Part shown: positions 36,265-45,466 of the stretch, one piece after another
Numbering within the stretch: the stretch's first letter is position 1
Layout: every line of letters begins with the position of its first letter
From: Phocaeicola salanitronis DSM 18170
GTDB lineage: Bacteria; Bacteroidota; Bacteroidia; Bacteroidales; Bacteroidaceae
Direction of reading: 5' to 3'
DNA length: 64,000 nt
Assembly (NCBI RefSeq): GCF_000190575.1
Contig: NC_015164.1
Span: 3,553,501 to 3,617,500 of the forward strand
Notes under the pieces: model-generated
Seen by the model: the letters and a program-made list of their open reading frames with translations, nothing else
What the model was told of the DNA's origin: nothing
Databases searched by the model: none
Program-made: the position numbers and the translations under genes

Positions 36265-36688
36265 CGCCGGTAAGTTTTAAATCAGCTGACATCGACTTTA
36301 CCTTCTCCAGCCCTATGGCAACGCCGGCAGACTCGTAAATAGCATCCAGCGCAATGCTGATGCGCTTGTAAAACAAGCTTCCTTCTTCGCTCAGGAAGAC
36401 CTGCTTGTTCCGGCGGTCGGAAGGATTTTCCAGCCGGTACACATAATTCTTTTTCTCCAGATTCATTATCAGGTTCGACAATGCGGCTTTTCCTTTGGCA
36501 ATGCGTTCTGCCAGTACCTGCTGGGAGATGCCTTGTTCTTCCCACAAACACCGCAATACCTGAAGCATCTCGAATGTAATCCCTGCTTCTGTCTTTTTCA
36601 GAGCCCGTTGCACAGCACGCCTGAAGGTCATCCGCGTACGAAACAACTGCAACATCAGCTCCCTGAATGCAGCACTTTCTTTTTCCAT
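36245..36688 (-). CDS. MarR-family transcription regulator
   Basis: This 147-residue protein has a winged helix-turn-helix: GISQQVLAERIAKGKAALSNLI (recognition region) and the wing ENPSDRRNKQVFLSEEG with the conserved DRR. MarR dimers usually repress their own operon until a ligand binds. Here the gene opens the tolC-emrA-emrB operon, so derepression by a toxic compound is the expected control. Confidence 0.93.
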   Translation of the reverse strand: MEKESAAFRELMLQLFRTRMTFRRAVQRALKKTEAGITFEMLQVLRCLWEEQGISQQVLAERIAKGKAALSNLIMNLEKKNYVYRLENPSDRRNKQVFLSEEGSLFYKRISIALDAIYESAGVAIGLEKVKSMSADLKLTGDVLEKV

Positions 36689-36716
36689 AAAAACAATCTT
36701 TATCCTTTTCGGGGCG

Positions 36717-36724
36717 CAAAGATA
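36717..36724 (-). promoter_or_regulatory. -7 box of the marR-tolC-emrAB operon
   Basis: On the minus strand this reads TATCTTTG followed by C, 29 bp upstream of the marR ATG. Confidence 0.65.
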
Positions 36725-36798
36725 CGCATTCTTTTCGAATTGGTCAAATAGTTGACTAAATTATACTTTACACGGCATTTTTTGTTGATGCTATCATA

Positions 36799-36863
36799 GA
36801 ACGCAGACAACACGAGAATACACAGAAGAAAAAAATCTGTGTCTTTCTGTGCCTTCTGTGTTC
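36799..36863. repeat. CTGTGTCT-type inverted repeat
   Basis: GAACGCAGACAACACGAGAA and a right arm of the form TCTGTGCCTTCTGTGTTC make an imperfect hairpin. This is the same interspersed family as at 52781. Confidence 0.6.
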
Positions 36864-36924
36864 TATTCAATGCTGTTTTTACTATAAAGTGAGGAACGTA
36901 TTGGTGTGATTCGGGCAAATATCG

Positions 36925-36932
36925 TATATTTG
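36925..36932 (+). promoter_or_regulatory. -7 box of the Nudix-TPR cluster
   Basis: TATATTTG followed by CA, with TTGG at 36901-36904 (20-bp gap). The ATG at 36960 is 27 bp downstream. Confidence 0.7.
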
Positions 36933-36959
36933 CAGTGAAGTATTTAAATATGTAATACG

Positions 36960-37487
36960 ATGCATCCGTTAGAGTTATTCAAATATTGTCCGAAATGCGG
37001 GTCTTCTCATTTCGAGGTCCGCAATGCAAAGGCGAAGAAATGTGCCGATTGCGGCTTTGTGTATTATTTCAATTCAAGTGCGGCTACGGTTGCTTTTATC
37101 CTGAACCGCAGGAATGAGTTGCTGGTGTGCCGTCGGGGGAAAGAACCCGCCAAGGGCACGCTCGACCTCTCGGGAGGCTTTATCGATATGTATGAGACCG
37201 GCGAAGAAGGCGTGGCACGCGAGGTGATGGAAGAGACTGGGCTGAAGGTGACCGAAGCCGTTTACCAGTTCTCGTTGCCCAATACGTATCTGTATTCGGG
37301 ATTTCTGGTGCATACGCTCGACTTGTTTTTCCTTTGCCGGGTAGAAGACGATAGCCGTTTGCAGGCGATGGATGATGTGGCGGACTCGTTCTGGATGCCG
37401 CTCGACCAAATCCGTCCGGAGGAATTCGGGCTGGATTCGGTGCGGGAAGGAGTGGCCCGGTTTTTGGCTTTACATAAATCAAAGTGA
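36960..37487 (+). CDS. Nudix hydrolase with N-terminal zinc ribbon
   Basis: This 175-residue protein has a zinc ribbon, CPKCG (residues 10-14) and CADCG (28-32), followed by a Nudix domain. The Nudix box GGF-x7-EE-x-VAREVMEETGL (about 71-93) is intact, with the metal-binding REVMEE core. The layout resembles the NADH pyrophosphatase/NudC group, but it is shorter and lacks its extra domain, so the substrate is open. The TPR gene starts one base after its stop codon. Confidence 0.93.
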   Translation: MHPLELFKYCPKCGSSHFEVRNAKAKKCADCGFVYYFNSSAATVAFILNRRNELLVCRRGKEPAKGTLDLSGGFIDMYETGEEGVAREVMEETGLKVTEAVYQFSLPNTYLYSGFLVHTLDLFFLCRVEDDSRLQAMDDVADSFWMPLDQIRPEEFGLDSVREGVARFLALHKSK

Positions 37488-37488
37488 T

Positions 37489-40400
37489 ATGAAAAGGAAA
37501 AGAAAACTCGAGATAGCTGGCTTGGCGTGCATGATGCCTTGGATGGCTTTTGCCCAGCAGATTGGACCGCTGGCAGCCCCTGTCCGTTTGTTTGAGGACG
37601 GGAAGGAGTTGTTCCTCCGGCACGATTATGCCGCGGCGCAACAGACTTTGACACATTATTTGCAACAAGATACTTCTGCGGAATTTGCCGAGGAAGCGGC
37701 ATACATGCTGGCTTGCACTTCGTACGAACTGAATAAGCCCGGCCGCATCCGCCGGTTGAAAGCTTTCGTGGAGCAATATCCCGATTCGCGGTACGTCAAT
37801 CGGGTGAATGCCCTGATAGGCTCCGCTTATTTCTTCGACAAGAATTATCCCGAAGCCATTATGTACTTTGAAAAGTGCAATGTGCGTTGGCTTGCCGATG
37901 GAGAACGCGACGAAGTTTTGTTGCGTTTGGGCACTTCGTACCTGAAAGGAGGCGCCCTGAAGGATGCGGCCTTGTGGTTCTCCATATTGAAGGATGTAAG
38001 CAGGGAGTACCGGCTTGACGCGGTTTACCACTTGGCTTATATCGATTATGCCCGGGAGCGGTATGACGAAGCGTTGGAAGGCTTCCGCCTTGCGGGGGAA
38101 AGCGGGAAATATGCGCCCTATACGCCTTATTATATAGCGGACATTTGTCTGGAGAAGCACGATTATCAGAAAGCAAAGCGGTTGGCGGATATGTACCTGG
38201 AGGCTTATCCCCGGCATGAATATGCCTTGTTGATGCAGCGCATCGGAGGCGAGGCAAGCTACGGGATGGGGCGGTATGCCGAAGCGGTAAAGCCTTTGGA
38301 GACTTATTGCGGCTCTCCCGAAGGGGGCAAAGACCGGGAGGCGCAGTATGCATTGGGCATGAGTTATTATCAGACAGGAGTCTATTCGAAGGCGGTGGAC
38401 GCCTTGAACAAGGCGACAGGGAGGCCGGACGCGCTGACTCAGAACGCTTACCTGCATAGCGGGCTGGCCTACCTCCAACTGAAAGACCGTACCCGTGCCC
38501 GCATGGCGTTCGAGCAGGCTTCGGCAATGACGTTCGACCGGAACGTGCAGGAGCAGGCTCTGTACAACTATGCGCTTTGCATCCACGAGACATCGTATTC
38601 ACCCTTTGCCGAGTCGGTCACGGTGTTCGAGCGGTTCTTGAACGAATTCCCGAATTCTGCCTATGCCGCGAAGGTGAACGATTACCTGGTAGAGGTCTAT
38701 ATGAATACCCGGAGTTATCAGGCGGCGTTGAACTCGATTGCCAAAATCTCGCATCCGGGCGACCGTATTTTGGAAGCTAAGCAGAAATTGTTGTTCCGCA
38801 TCGGAATCTTGGCTTTCGCACAAGCCGCTTTCGAGAATGCCATCGGGTATTTCACCCAATCGATTGACTTGGGGCGATATGACCGGCAAACCAAGGCGGA
38901 TGCGTATTATTGGCGGGGCGAATCGAAATACCGGTTGGAGCAGTATGCACAGGCTGCTTCCGACTATCGGCTTTACCTGGAATATACGCCCGGCCGTACG
39001 GGAGAAGAATACGCTCTGGCATTGTATAATTTAGGTTACGTAGCCTTCAAGCAAAAGCAATACGAGCAAGCCTTGACCTGGTTCACCCGTTGTTCGCAAG
39101 CGCAGGTGAAAGACCGCCGCATCGTGGCGGACGTGTATAACCGCATGGGGGATTGCCATTTCCATGCGCGCCGGTTTGCGGAAGCAAGCGCCCTCTATGC
39201 GCAGGCATCTGCCGCCGACCCCAGTCTGGGGGACTATTCGCTTTTCCAGGAAGCGTTCGTGAAAGGTTTGCAGCGCGATTATGCGGGAAAGATTCAGACC
39301 TTGAACCGCTTGCTGACCGATTATCCGGCTTCGCCTTACATCGACGATGCGTTGTACGAGCAAGGGCGTGCCTTCGTCCAGCAAGAAAACAATGCCGGAG
39401 CCATCGAACGCTATACGGTCTTGCTCCAGCGTTTCCCCGAAAGCCCGCTCTCGCGCAAGGCGTCCAACGAAATCGGCTTGCTTTACTATCAGGAAGACAA
39501 GTATTCCGAAGCGATAGCCGCCTATAAGAAAGTGATATCCGACTATCCGGGAAGCGAGGAAGCCCGCTTGGCGCAACGTGACCTGAAGTCGATATACATC
39601 GATTTGAACCGGGTAGACGATTACCTGAGCTTTGTGTCGACGCTTCCGGGCGGAGCGAATTTCGATGTGAACGAACGCGACTCGCTTACCTACGTAGCCG
39701 CCGAGCGGGTGTATATGCGGGGCGAGACGGAAGAGGCAAAAGCCAGCTTCACCCGTTACCTCCAGTCGTTCCCGCAAGGGGCATTCAGCGTGAACGCTTC
39801 GTATTATTTGGGCTTGATGGCTTATAATGAAAAGAATTATACCGAAGCATCGGCTTATTTGGATAAGGTGTTGGCATATCCCGACAATAAGTTCTCGGGC
39901 GAGGCGATGAAGCTTTGCGCCGGCATCGCTTATCAGGAAAAAGAATACGGAAAAGCATTGAGCCTGTATGTACGCATCGCCGATCGTGCCGCTTCACAAG
40001 AAGAACGAGTTGACGCCTTGTGCCGTGCCTTGGAGTGTGCCCGCCTTTCGGAGAATCCGGAAGAAATCCTTGCGCTCGCTTCCTCTTTGTTGAGCCAAAG
40101 CAAGCTGGCTCCCGAAGTGGAGAACGAGGCGCGTTATGCCCGTGCCAAGGCATGTATCGGTGAAGGGAAGACACAAGAAGCCGTGGGCGACCTGACCCTG
40201 CTTGCCAAAGACACGCGCAACGAGTATGGCGCCGAGGCGAAATACTTGCTTGCCCAGTTCTATTTCGATACGGGAGAAACTGAAAAGGCGGAAAAGGAAG
40301 TGTTGGACTACATTGATGCCAGTACGCCTCACGCTTATTGGCTGGCACGGAGCTTCGTGCTCTTGTCGGACATTTACATGAAGATGGGGCGCGATGTGGA

Positions 40401-40500
40401 TGCCAAGCAATACCTCTTGTCTCTGAAGCAGAACTATCAGGCGGACGATGACATTCAGGAGATGATAGAAACCCGTTTGGAGCGGTTGGAAAATGAATAG
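37489..40500 (+). CDS. Large TPR-repeat protein, exported
   Basis: This 1003-residue protein has a signal peptide (MKRKRKLEIAGLACMM then a helix to AQQ). Most of the rest is tetratricopeptide-like helical repeats, e.g. AYYWRGESKYRLEQYAQA and LALYNLGYVAFKQKQYEQA, with the usual A-x-x-x-x-G-x-x-x-Y pattern. It is likely periplasmic or outer-membrane-associated and a scaffold. The start at 37489 is used because the upstream extension overlaps the Nudix gene in another frame and lacks a signal. Its partner may be the beta-barrel gene 123 bp downstream. Confidence 0.9.
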   Translation: MKRKRKLEIAGLACMMPWMAFAQQIGPLAAPVRLFEDGKELFLRHDYAAAQQTLTHYLQQDTSAEFAEEAAYMLACTSYELNKPGRIRRLKAFVEQYPDSRYVNRVNALIGSAYFFDKNYPEAIMYFEKCNVRWLADGERDEVLLRLGTSYLKGGALKDAALWFSILKDVSREYRLDAVYHLAYIDYARERYDEALEGFRLAGESGKYAPYTPYYIADICLEKHDYQKAKRLADMYLEAYPRHEYALLMQRIGGEASYGMGRYAEAVKPLETYCGSPEGGKDREAQYALGMSYYQTGVYSKAVDALNKATGRPDALTQNAYLHSGLAYLQLKDRTRARMAFEQASAMTFDRNVQEQALYNYALCIHETSYSPFAESVTVFERFLNEFPNSAYAAKVNDYLVEVYMNTRSYQAALNSIAKISHPGDRILEAKQKLLFRIGILAFAQAAFENAIGYFTQSIDLGRYDRQTKADAYYWRGESKYRLEQYAQAASDYRLYLEYTPGRTGEEYALALYNLGYVAFKQKQYEQALTWFTRCSQAQVKDRRIVADVYNRMGDCHFHARRFAEASALYAQASAADPSLGDYSLFQEAFVKGLQRDYAGKIQTLNRLLTDYPASPYIDDALYEQGRAFVQQENNAGAIERYTVLLQRFPESPLSRKASNEIGLLYYQEDKYSEAIAAYKKVISDYPGSEEARLAQRDLKSIYIDLNRVDDYLSFVSTLPGGANFDVNERDSLTYVAAERVYMRGETEEAKASFTRYLQSFPQGAFSVNASYYLGLMAYNEKNYTEASAYLDKVLAYPDNKFSGEAMKLCAGIAYQEKEYGKALSLYVRIADRAASQEERVDALCRALECARLSENPEEILALASSLLSQSKLAPEVENEARYARAKACIGEGKTQEAVGDLTLLAKDTRNEYGAEAKYLLAQFYFDTGETEKAEKEVLDYIDASTPHAYWLARSFVLLSDIYMKMGRDVDAKQYLLSLKQNYQADDDIQEMIETRLERLENE

Positions 40501-40507
40501 ATTATTT

Positions 40508-40536
40508 ATGGAACACAGAGGTGCAGAGACACAGAG
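40508..40536. repeat. Interspersed CTGTGTCT-type repeat
   Basis: GAACACAGAGGTGCAGAGAC and following bases form one arm; TTTTCTTTGTGGGCTTTGTC at about 40550 is a degenerate second arm. It lies in the 123-bp gap between the TPR and barrel genes. Confidence 0.5.
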
Positions 40537-40623
40537 AATAATTTTAAGGTTTTCTTTGTGGGCTTTGTCTCCTCTAAAAAAAGAAAAGATTCTGTGTTCA
40601 ATATAAATATAAATGAAGTGTTT

Positions 40624-42282
40624 ATGAAATCAATAATCATAGCAATAGGGCTGGGCGGATGGTGTATGCATGCGTATGCCCAGGAACAAGCCCCCGATAC
40701 GGTGCTGAACCGTACGGTCGTGGTCGAAAACCAGTATAATCCGGAAGTGATGGATGCGTTTAAAATCAATGTGTTGCCCGAAGTGGAAGAACCCGCCGTG
40801 CCTAAGCAACACATTGATTATGCCACATCGCCCCGTCCTTTCTCGGCAGGAGGATTCACGCCGATGCAAGCGATGAGCAGCGATGAAAAACAGCAGGAAG
40901 CGCCGCGTGGATATGCCCGTGCCGCATACGGTACGGGGAATAACGTAGACGCGCGCTTGTCTTACCTGTGGGACATCTCCCGGCGCGACTGCCTGGGCTT
41001 TTCGGCTTCGCTTTATGGGATGAACGGGGATGTGCCTTCTGTTTTCTCCGGAGCGGACGACTGGAAATCCCGCTTCTATCGTACGGATGTGTCGCTCGAT
41101 TACCGGCATGCTTTTCGTAAGGTATCGTTGGGAGTAGGAGGGGCTTTCGCCTCTCAGGTGTTCAACTATATGCCGGCGGAAGGGCTGGTGAGGGATGAAT
41201 CGTCCGTATCCGGACGCCAGCGTTACACGTTGGGAGAGGGGTATGTGCGCCTTGCTTCCGTAGAAGGGGCGCTTCCGGTAGACTTTTCGTTCCAAACCGG
41301 CTTGCGGAGCTTTAGCCGTGCGCACGATATGTATTTAATGGAGAACGGTTCCGAGAATATTGTCCATACCTTGGGCTTTGTATCCGGCAAGGTGAACGAA
41401 ATACAGCGGGTAGGCATCGGGTTTGCCATGGACAACCTGATTCACGACGTGAGTCAGGCCGATTACACCTTGCTTCAGCTCAATCCGCATTATACGTTTG
41501 ATAACGGGCGCATACAGCTTCGTGCGGGCATGCACGTGGATGCGCAGTTCGGACATGACGGGAGGCTGATGGTAGCGCCCGATGTGAAGCTCGATTTCCT
41601 TTTCGCCGAGACCTATCGGGTATATGTGCACGCTGCGGGAGGAACCCGGCTGAACGATTTCCGCCGGCTGAATGCGCTTTCTCCGTATTGGACGCAACTG
41701 GCGCAGATGCAGACTTCCTATACGCCGGTCGATATGCAGGCGGGCGTCAAAGGTGCGCCAGTGCCGGGATTCGGCTTTTGCCTGTATGGGGGCTACCGTG
41801 TGGTGAAAGACGAGGTGTTTCATGTACCTTACGTGCTGGAGAACGGTTATCCGTATGCTTATGTAGGCTTGTCGCAAGAAAAGGCGAAAGTGGGGTATGG
41901 AGGCGTGAAGCTCGCTTATCAATACAAGGATTGGATAGACATGACATTGGACGGTGTTTATTCCCATTGGAATGTAAAGGAGGGCATGGAGCCTTTGCTC
42001 TATTTGAAACCCCGGTTTGTGTTGGATGCTTCTGTCCGTGCCAAGATTTATCGTGACTTGTGGGTAAAGGCGCAATACCGTTTCGAGAAGCGTGTGGAGA
42101 TGGAAGGCATGGAGAGTGCCAAGCCGGTCAATGATTTTTCGCTCTCTGCCGGATACGAGTTCTTCGGTCGTTTGAATGTTTTCGTAGGGGTGAACAATCT
42201 GCTGAACCGCACGTATCTTACCGAGACGGGTTATCCCGTGCAAGGGATAAACGTCATGGCAGGGCTTAGCGTACGCTTCTGA
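40624..42282 (+). CDS. Outer-membrane beta-barrel protein, TonB-receptor-like without a plug
   Basis: This 552-residue exported protein has a signal peptide ending at AYA and a long string of amphipathic beta strands ending in aromatic-rich segments and a final Phe (ALSVRF-type ending, MAGLSVRF). That is the mark of an outer-membrane barrel. The barrel resembles the C-terminal part of TonB-dependent receptors, with a late NNLLNRTYLTETGYP segment, but there is no room for a full plug domain. The early VVVENQYNPEVMDAFK could be a small periplasmic piece. I take the ATG at 40624. The substrate is unknown; the neighbouring TPR protein may work with it. Confidence 0.8.
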   Translation: MKSIIIAIGLGGWCMHAYAQEQAPDTVLNRTVVVENQYNPEVMDAFKINVLPEVEEPAVPKQHIDYATSPRPFSAGGFTPMQAMSSDEKQQEAPRGYARAAYGTGNNVDARLSYLWDISRRDCLGFSASLYGMNGDVPSVFSGADDWKSRFYRTDVSLDYRHAFRKVSLGVGGAFASQVFNYMPAEGLVRDESSVSGRQRYTLGEGYVRLASVEGALPVDFSFQTGLRSFSRAHDMYLMENGSENIVHTLGFVSGKVNEIQRVGIGFAMDNLIHDVSQADYTLLQLNPHYTFDNGRIQLRAGMHVDAQFGHDGRLMVAPDVKLDFLFAETYRVYVHAAGGTRLNDFRRLNALSPYWTQLAQMQTSYTPVDMQAGVKGAPVPGFGFCLYGGYRVVKDEVFHVPYVLENGYPYAYVGLSQEKAKVGYGGVKLAYQYKDWIDMTLDGVYSHWNVKEGMEPLLYLKPRFVLDASVRAKIYRDLWVKAQYRFEKRVEMEGMESAKPVNDFSLSAGYEFFGRLNVFVGVNNLLNRTYLTETGYPVQGINVMAGLSVRF

Positions 42283-42397
42283 TTTAGTTGGCATACAGAT
42301 TGATAAGTAGATCAGGAAAAATACTGCATGCAGTAGAGACGTCACATTGTGGCGTCTCCCCCAACTGCGTGACTGAAAAACATAAATGACCGTCCGA

Positions 42398-42601
42398 AAA
42401 TCTAACATCTAACAATATAACAATATAACAATAAGCTTTTTTGATTTCGAACGCCACTTAAAAGAAGTGATAGGTATAACATATATATTATATATAAATA
42501 TATTTATATATAATATATATGTTATATAGTTGTATTCCCATTTTTTTGTTCCTGTTCATTTTGGTTATTGTTATATTGTTATATTGTTAGATGTTAGATT
42601 T
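42398..42601. repeat. Nested palindromic element: 37-bp inverted repeats around a perfect 52-bp palindrome
   Basis: Left arm 42398-42434 and right arm 42565-42601 are exact complements over 37 bp (core TCTAACAATATAACAATA). Between them, 42475-42526 is a perfect 52-bp palindrome of TATA-rich sequence. The element is about 204 bp with no gene. It could be a MITE or form a cruciform. It lies in an 853-bp gap (42283-43135) that also holds a small stem (GAGACGTC/GGCGTCTC) near 42331 and a candidate promoter at 42864. Confidence 0.9.
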
Positions 42602-42863
42602 GAACGTACGTAAAACATATAAGGCATACAAATATATGCATGTCCTGATGCACATAACAGCGTGCCGCAACGGATATGGCTCTCTCCGCCCGCGTATCCG
42701 CCTGCCATCGTGAAAGAATGGTGTAAAAAACAAACCCTGAAGATGTGATATTTCTGTCACCTTATATAGCTTATTTGCAGGGATATACACGTAACACCAA
42801 ATATTGTTGACGGATTTTTACATTCACTCGTTTAAAATCCATTGCCATGTGAAAAAGAAACTG

Positions 42864-42975
42864 TACCTTTGCAATTGAAAATTAAATAAATACTAACCTT
42901 AAAACTAAACTGACTATGATTGACTATTCTGCCCTTGTCACGCCGGATTCTTTTAATTACGAATCCGGCGTGACA
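42864..42975 (+). other. Orphan promoter followed by a strong hairpin (possible small RNA or broken gene start)
   Basis: A clean -7 box TACCTTTG lies at 42864-42871, about 270 bp before topA. About 55 bp downstream is ATGATTGACTATTCT (42916), and a 14-bp perfect stem, GTCACGCCGGATTC with its complement, lies at 42938-42975. The frame from the ATG is not a recognisable protein. It may be a small RNA or the remains of a gene cut by a repeat of the GGATT family. Confidence 0.35.
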
Positions 42976-43095
42976 ACGCTGCTCTTTGCTCTTTTAAAAA
43001 TAAAAACATTGCGCCTTTGTGTTTGTTTTTATGAAAAAATCAAGAAAAATGAAGAAACCCTCCTTGTTACATGGTGTTACTTGATGTTTTTTTCA

Positions 43096-43103
43096 TACAT
43101 TTG
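43096..43103 (+). promoter_or_regulatory. -7 box for topA-aroK
   Basis: TACATTTG, 33 bp upstream of the topA ATG; TTG of the -33 region is near 43081. Confidence 0.5.
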
Positions 43104-43135
43104 TCCCCGAGAAACATTAATTGGGATACAGAATC

Positions 43136-45466
43136 ATGCAGAATAATCTGGTAATAGTGGAGTCTCCGGCTAAGGCTAAGACAATCGAGAAGTTCTTGGG
43201 CGACGGTTATAAGGTGCTTTCAAGTTACGGGCATATCCGTGATTTGAAAGAAAAATCGTTCAGTATTGATGTGAAAAACCATTTCGCCCCGATATACGAA
43301 ATACCGGCTGATAAGGTAAAGCTGGTGAATGACTTGAAGAAGGAAGCGAAAAAGGCTGATATGGTATGGCTGGCATCCGATGAAGACCGTGAGGGGGAAG
43401 CCATATCGTGGCACTTGTATGAGGTGCTCCAGTTGGAGCCGGAAAAGACGAAACGGATTGTGTTCCATGAAATCACGAAGACGGCGATATTGAATGCAAT
43501 CAAGCATCCGCGCACGATTAATATCGACTTGGTGAATGCCCAGCAGGCACGCCGGGTGCTCGACCGTATTGTAGGTTTCGAGCTTTCGCCCGTGTTGTGG
43601 AAGAAAATCAAGCCTTCTCTTTCGGCTGGCCGTGTGCAGTCGGTGGCAGTGCGCCTGATTGTGGAGCGCGAGCGTGAGGTGCAGGCGTTTGTGAGCGAGG
43701 CTTTGTATAAGGTGACGGCTGTGTTCGCTAATGCCAAAGGAGAGGAGTTCCGGGCTGAATTGGGGCGGCGCTTCAAGACGAAGAAAGAGGCGCAGGCTTT
43801 TCTGGAAAAATGCAAGAAGGCGGAGTTCGAGATTGAGGATATAACTACGAAGCCGATGAAGAAATCGCCTGCCGCTCCTTTCACTACCTCGACCCTGCAG
43901 CAGGAAGCGGCGCGCAAGTTGGGATTTACGGTGGCGCAGACCATGCGGATTGCCCAGCTTCTGTATGAGAACGGATTGATTACCTATATGCGTACCGACT
44001 CGGTGAACTTGTCGGACCTGGCTCTGGACACGAGCCGTGAAGCCATCGTTTCGCGCATGGGCGAGAAGTATGTGCAGACCCGCCATTATACGACGAAAAC
44101 CAAAGGCGCCCAGGAAGCGCACGAAGCCATCCGCCCCACGTATATGTCGAACGAGACGATTGAGGGGACCGGCCAGGAGAGGCGCCTGTATGAATTGATA
44201 TGGAAACGTACGCTGGCGTCGCAGATGGCTGATGCGGAACTGGAAAAGACAACTGCCACTATTTCTATCAGCGGCGAGGAAGATAAGTTTATCGCCGTAG
44301 GCGAGGTGGTTACGTTCGACGGTTTCTTGCGCGTGTATAAGGAATCGTATGATGAAGGCGCCGAGCCGGAAGGCGAAATGCGTTTGCCTTCGGCACTGGC
44401 AGTCGGCCAGGCGCTGGCATACAAGGAAATCACCGCCATGGAGCGTTTCACGCAGGCTCCTTTCCGTTATACCGAAGCCAGCCTGGTGCGTAAGCTGGAA
44501 GAGCTGGGCATCGGGCGTCCTTCTACCTACGCGCCTACCATTTCCACCATCCAGCAGCGCGGATATGTGGAGAAAGGAAACCGCGAAGGCACGGAGCGTC
44601 CTTACCGGATATTGTCCTTGCAGGGAGGGAAAATCGAGGAGAGCACCAAAGTGGAACTGACCGGAAGCGAAAAGGCGAAACTGCTCCCTACGGATGTGGG
44701 CATCGTGGTAAACGATTTCTTGAAAGAATACTTCCCCCAAATCATGGATTATAATTTTACGGCGAGCGTCGAGAAACAATTTGACGAGATAGCCGAGGGC
44801 GAGAAACAGTGGGGCGATGTCATGGAGCATTTCTATGAAGGCTTTCATCCGCTGGTAGAAGAAACCATGGCGAGCCGGTCGGAACACAAGGTCGGCGAAC
44901 GTATCTTGGGGACAGACCCTGCCAGCGGGAAGCAAGTGTCGGTGAAAATCGGGAAATACGGTCCGGTGGTGCAAATCGGTACTGCCGAAGACGCGGAAAA
45001 GCCCCGCTTTGCCCAGCTGCAGAAAGAACATTCGCTGGAAACCATAACCTTGGAAGAGGCGCTCGACCTGTTTAAGCTGCCCCGCACGTTGGGAGAGCTG
45101 GAAGGGAAGGAAGTGTCTGTGGGGAACGGGCGTTTCGGCCCGTACGTGCGGTGTGACAATCAGTTCGTATCGATACCCAAACCGATGGACCCGCTCTCGA
45201 TTACCCTGGAAGAAGCCGTGCAGTTGATCCGGGAGAAGCAGGACGCGGCTGCCAAGCGGGTTATCAAGACTTTCCCCGAGAATCCCGACTTGCAGATATT
45301 GAACGGGAAATACGGCCCTTACATCTCGTATGAAGGAAAGAACTATAAGATTCCGGACTCGATAGACGCGTCGTTCCTGAATATGGAGGCGTGCTTTAAG
45401 GTCATCGAGCTGCAGAAGGAGAAGGCGGAAACCCGTAAGATTCGTCACACGGCTAAGCGGAAATGA
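43136..45466 (+). CDS. topA: DNA topoisomerase I
   Basis: This 776-residue type IA enzyme relaxes negative supercoils by single-strand cleavage. Toprim motifs are visible at the start (IVESPAKAKTIEKFLG and ASDEDREGEAISWHL), the active tyrosine is Tyr284 in ITYMRTDS, and the family core SAGRVQSVAVRLIVERE is present. The C-terminal part has repeated KYGPVVQIG/RFGPYVRC/KYGPYISYE motifs, a form of topoisomerase C-terminal repeat, with no cysteine zinc fingers. I use the ATG at 43136 (MQNNLVIVES). Confidence 0.98.
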   Translation: MQNNLVIVESPAKAKTIEKFLGDGYKVLSSYGHIRDLKEKSFSIDVKNHFAPIYEIPADKVKLVNDLKKEAKKADMVWLASDEDREGEAISWHLYEVLQLEPEKTKRIVFHEITKTAILNAIKHPRTINIDLVNAQQARRVLDRIVGFELSPVLWKKIKPSLSAGRVQSVAVRLIVEREREVQAFVSEALYKVTAVFANAKGEEFRAELGRRFKTKKEAQAFLEKCKKAEFEIEDITTKPMKKSPAAPFTTSTLQQEAARKLGFTVAQTMRIAQLLYENGLITYMRTDSVNLSDLALDTSREAIVSRMGEKYVQTRHYTTKTKGAQEAHEAIRPTYMSNETIEGTGQERRLYELIWKRTLASQMADAELEKTTATISISGEEDKFIAVGEVVTFDGFLRVYKESYDEGAEPEGEMRLPSALAVGQALAYKEITAMERFTQAPFRYTEASLVRKLEELGIGRPSTYAPTISTIQQRGYVEKGNREGTERPYRILSLQGGKIEESTKVELTGSEKAKLLPTDVGIVVNDFLKEYFPQIMDYNFTASVEKQFDEIAEGEKQWGDVMEHFYEGFHPLVEETMASRSEHKVGERILGTDPASGKQVSVKIGKYGPVVQIGTAEDAEKPRFAQLQKEHSLETITLEEALDLFKLPRTLGELEGKEVSVGNGRFGPYVRCDNQFVSIPKPMDPLSITLEEAVQLIREKQDAAAKRVIKTFPENPDLQILNGKYGPYISYEGKNYKIPDSIDASFLNMEACFKVIELQKEKAETRKIRHTAKRK

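Noticed and set aside
42916..43146. 76-codon open frame upstream of topA
   Set aside because: It runs through a repeat stem and has no family; better explained as a small RNA or remnant.
43220..45448. 742-codon open frame opposite topA
   Set aside because: It is antisense to a complete topA, has no recognisable domain, and is a by-product of high-GC codon bias.
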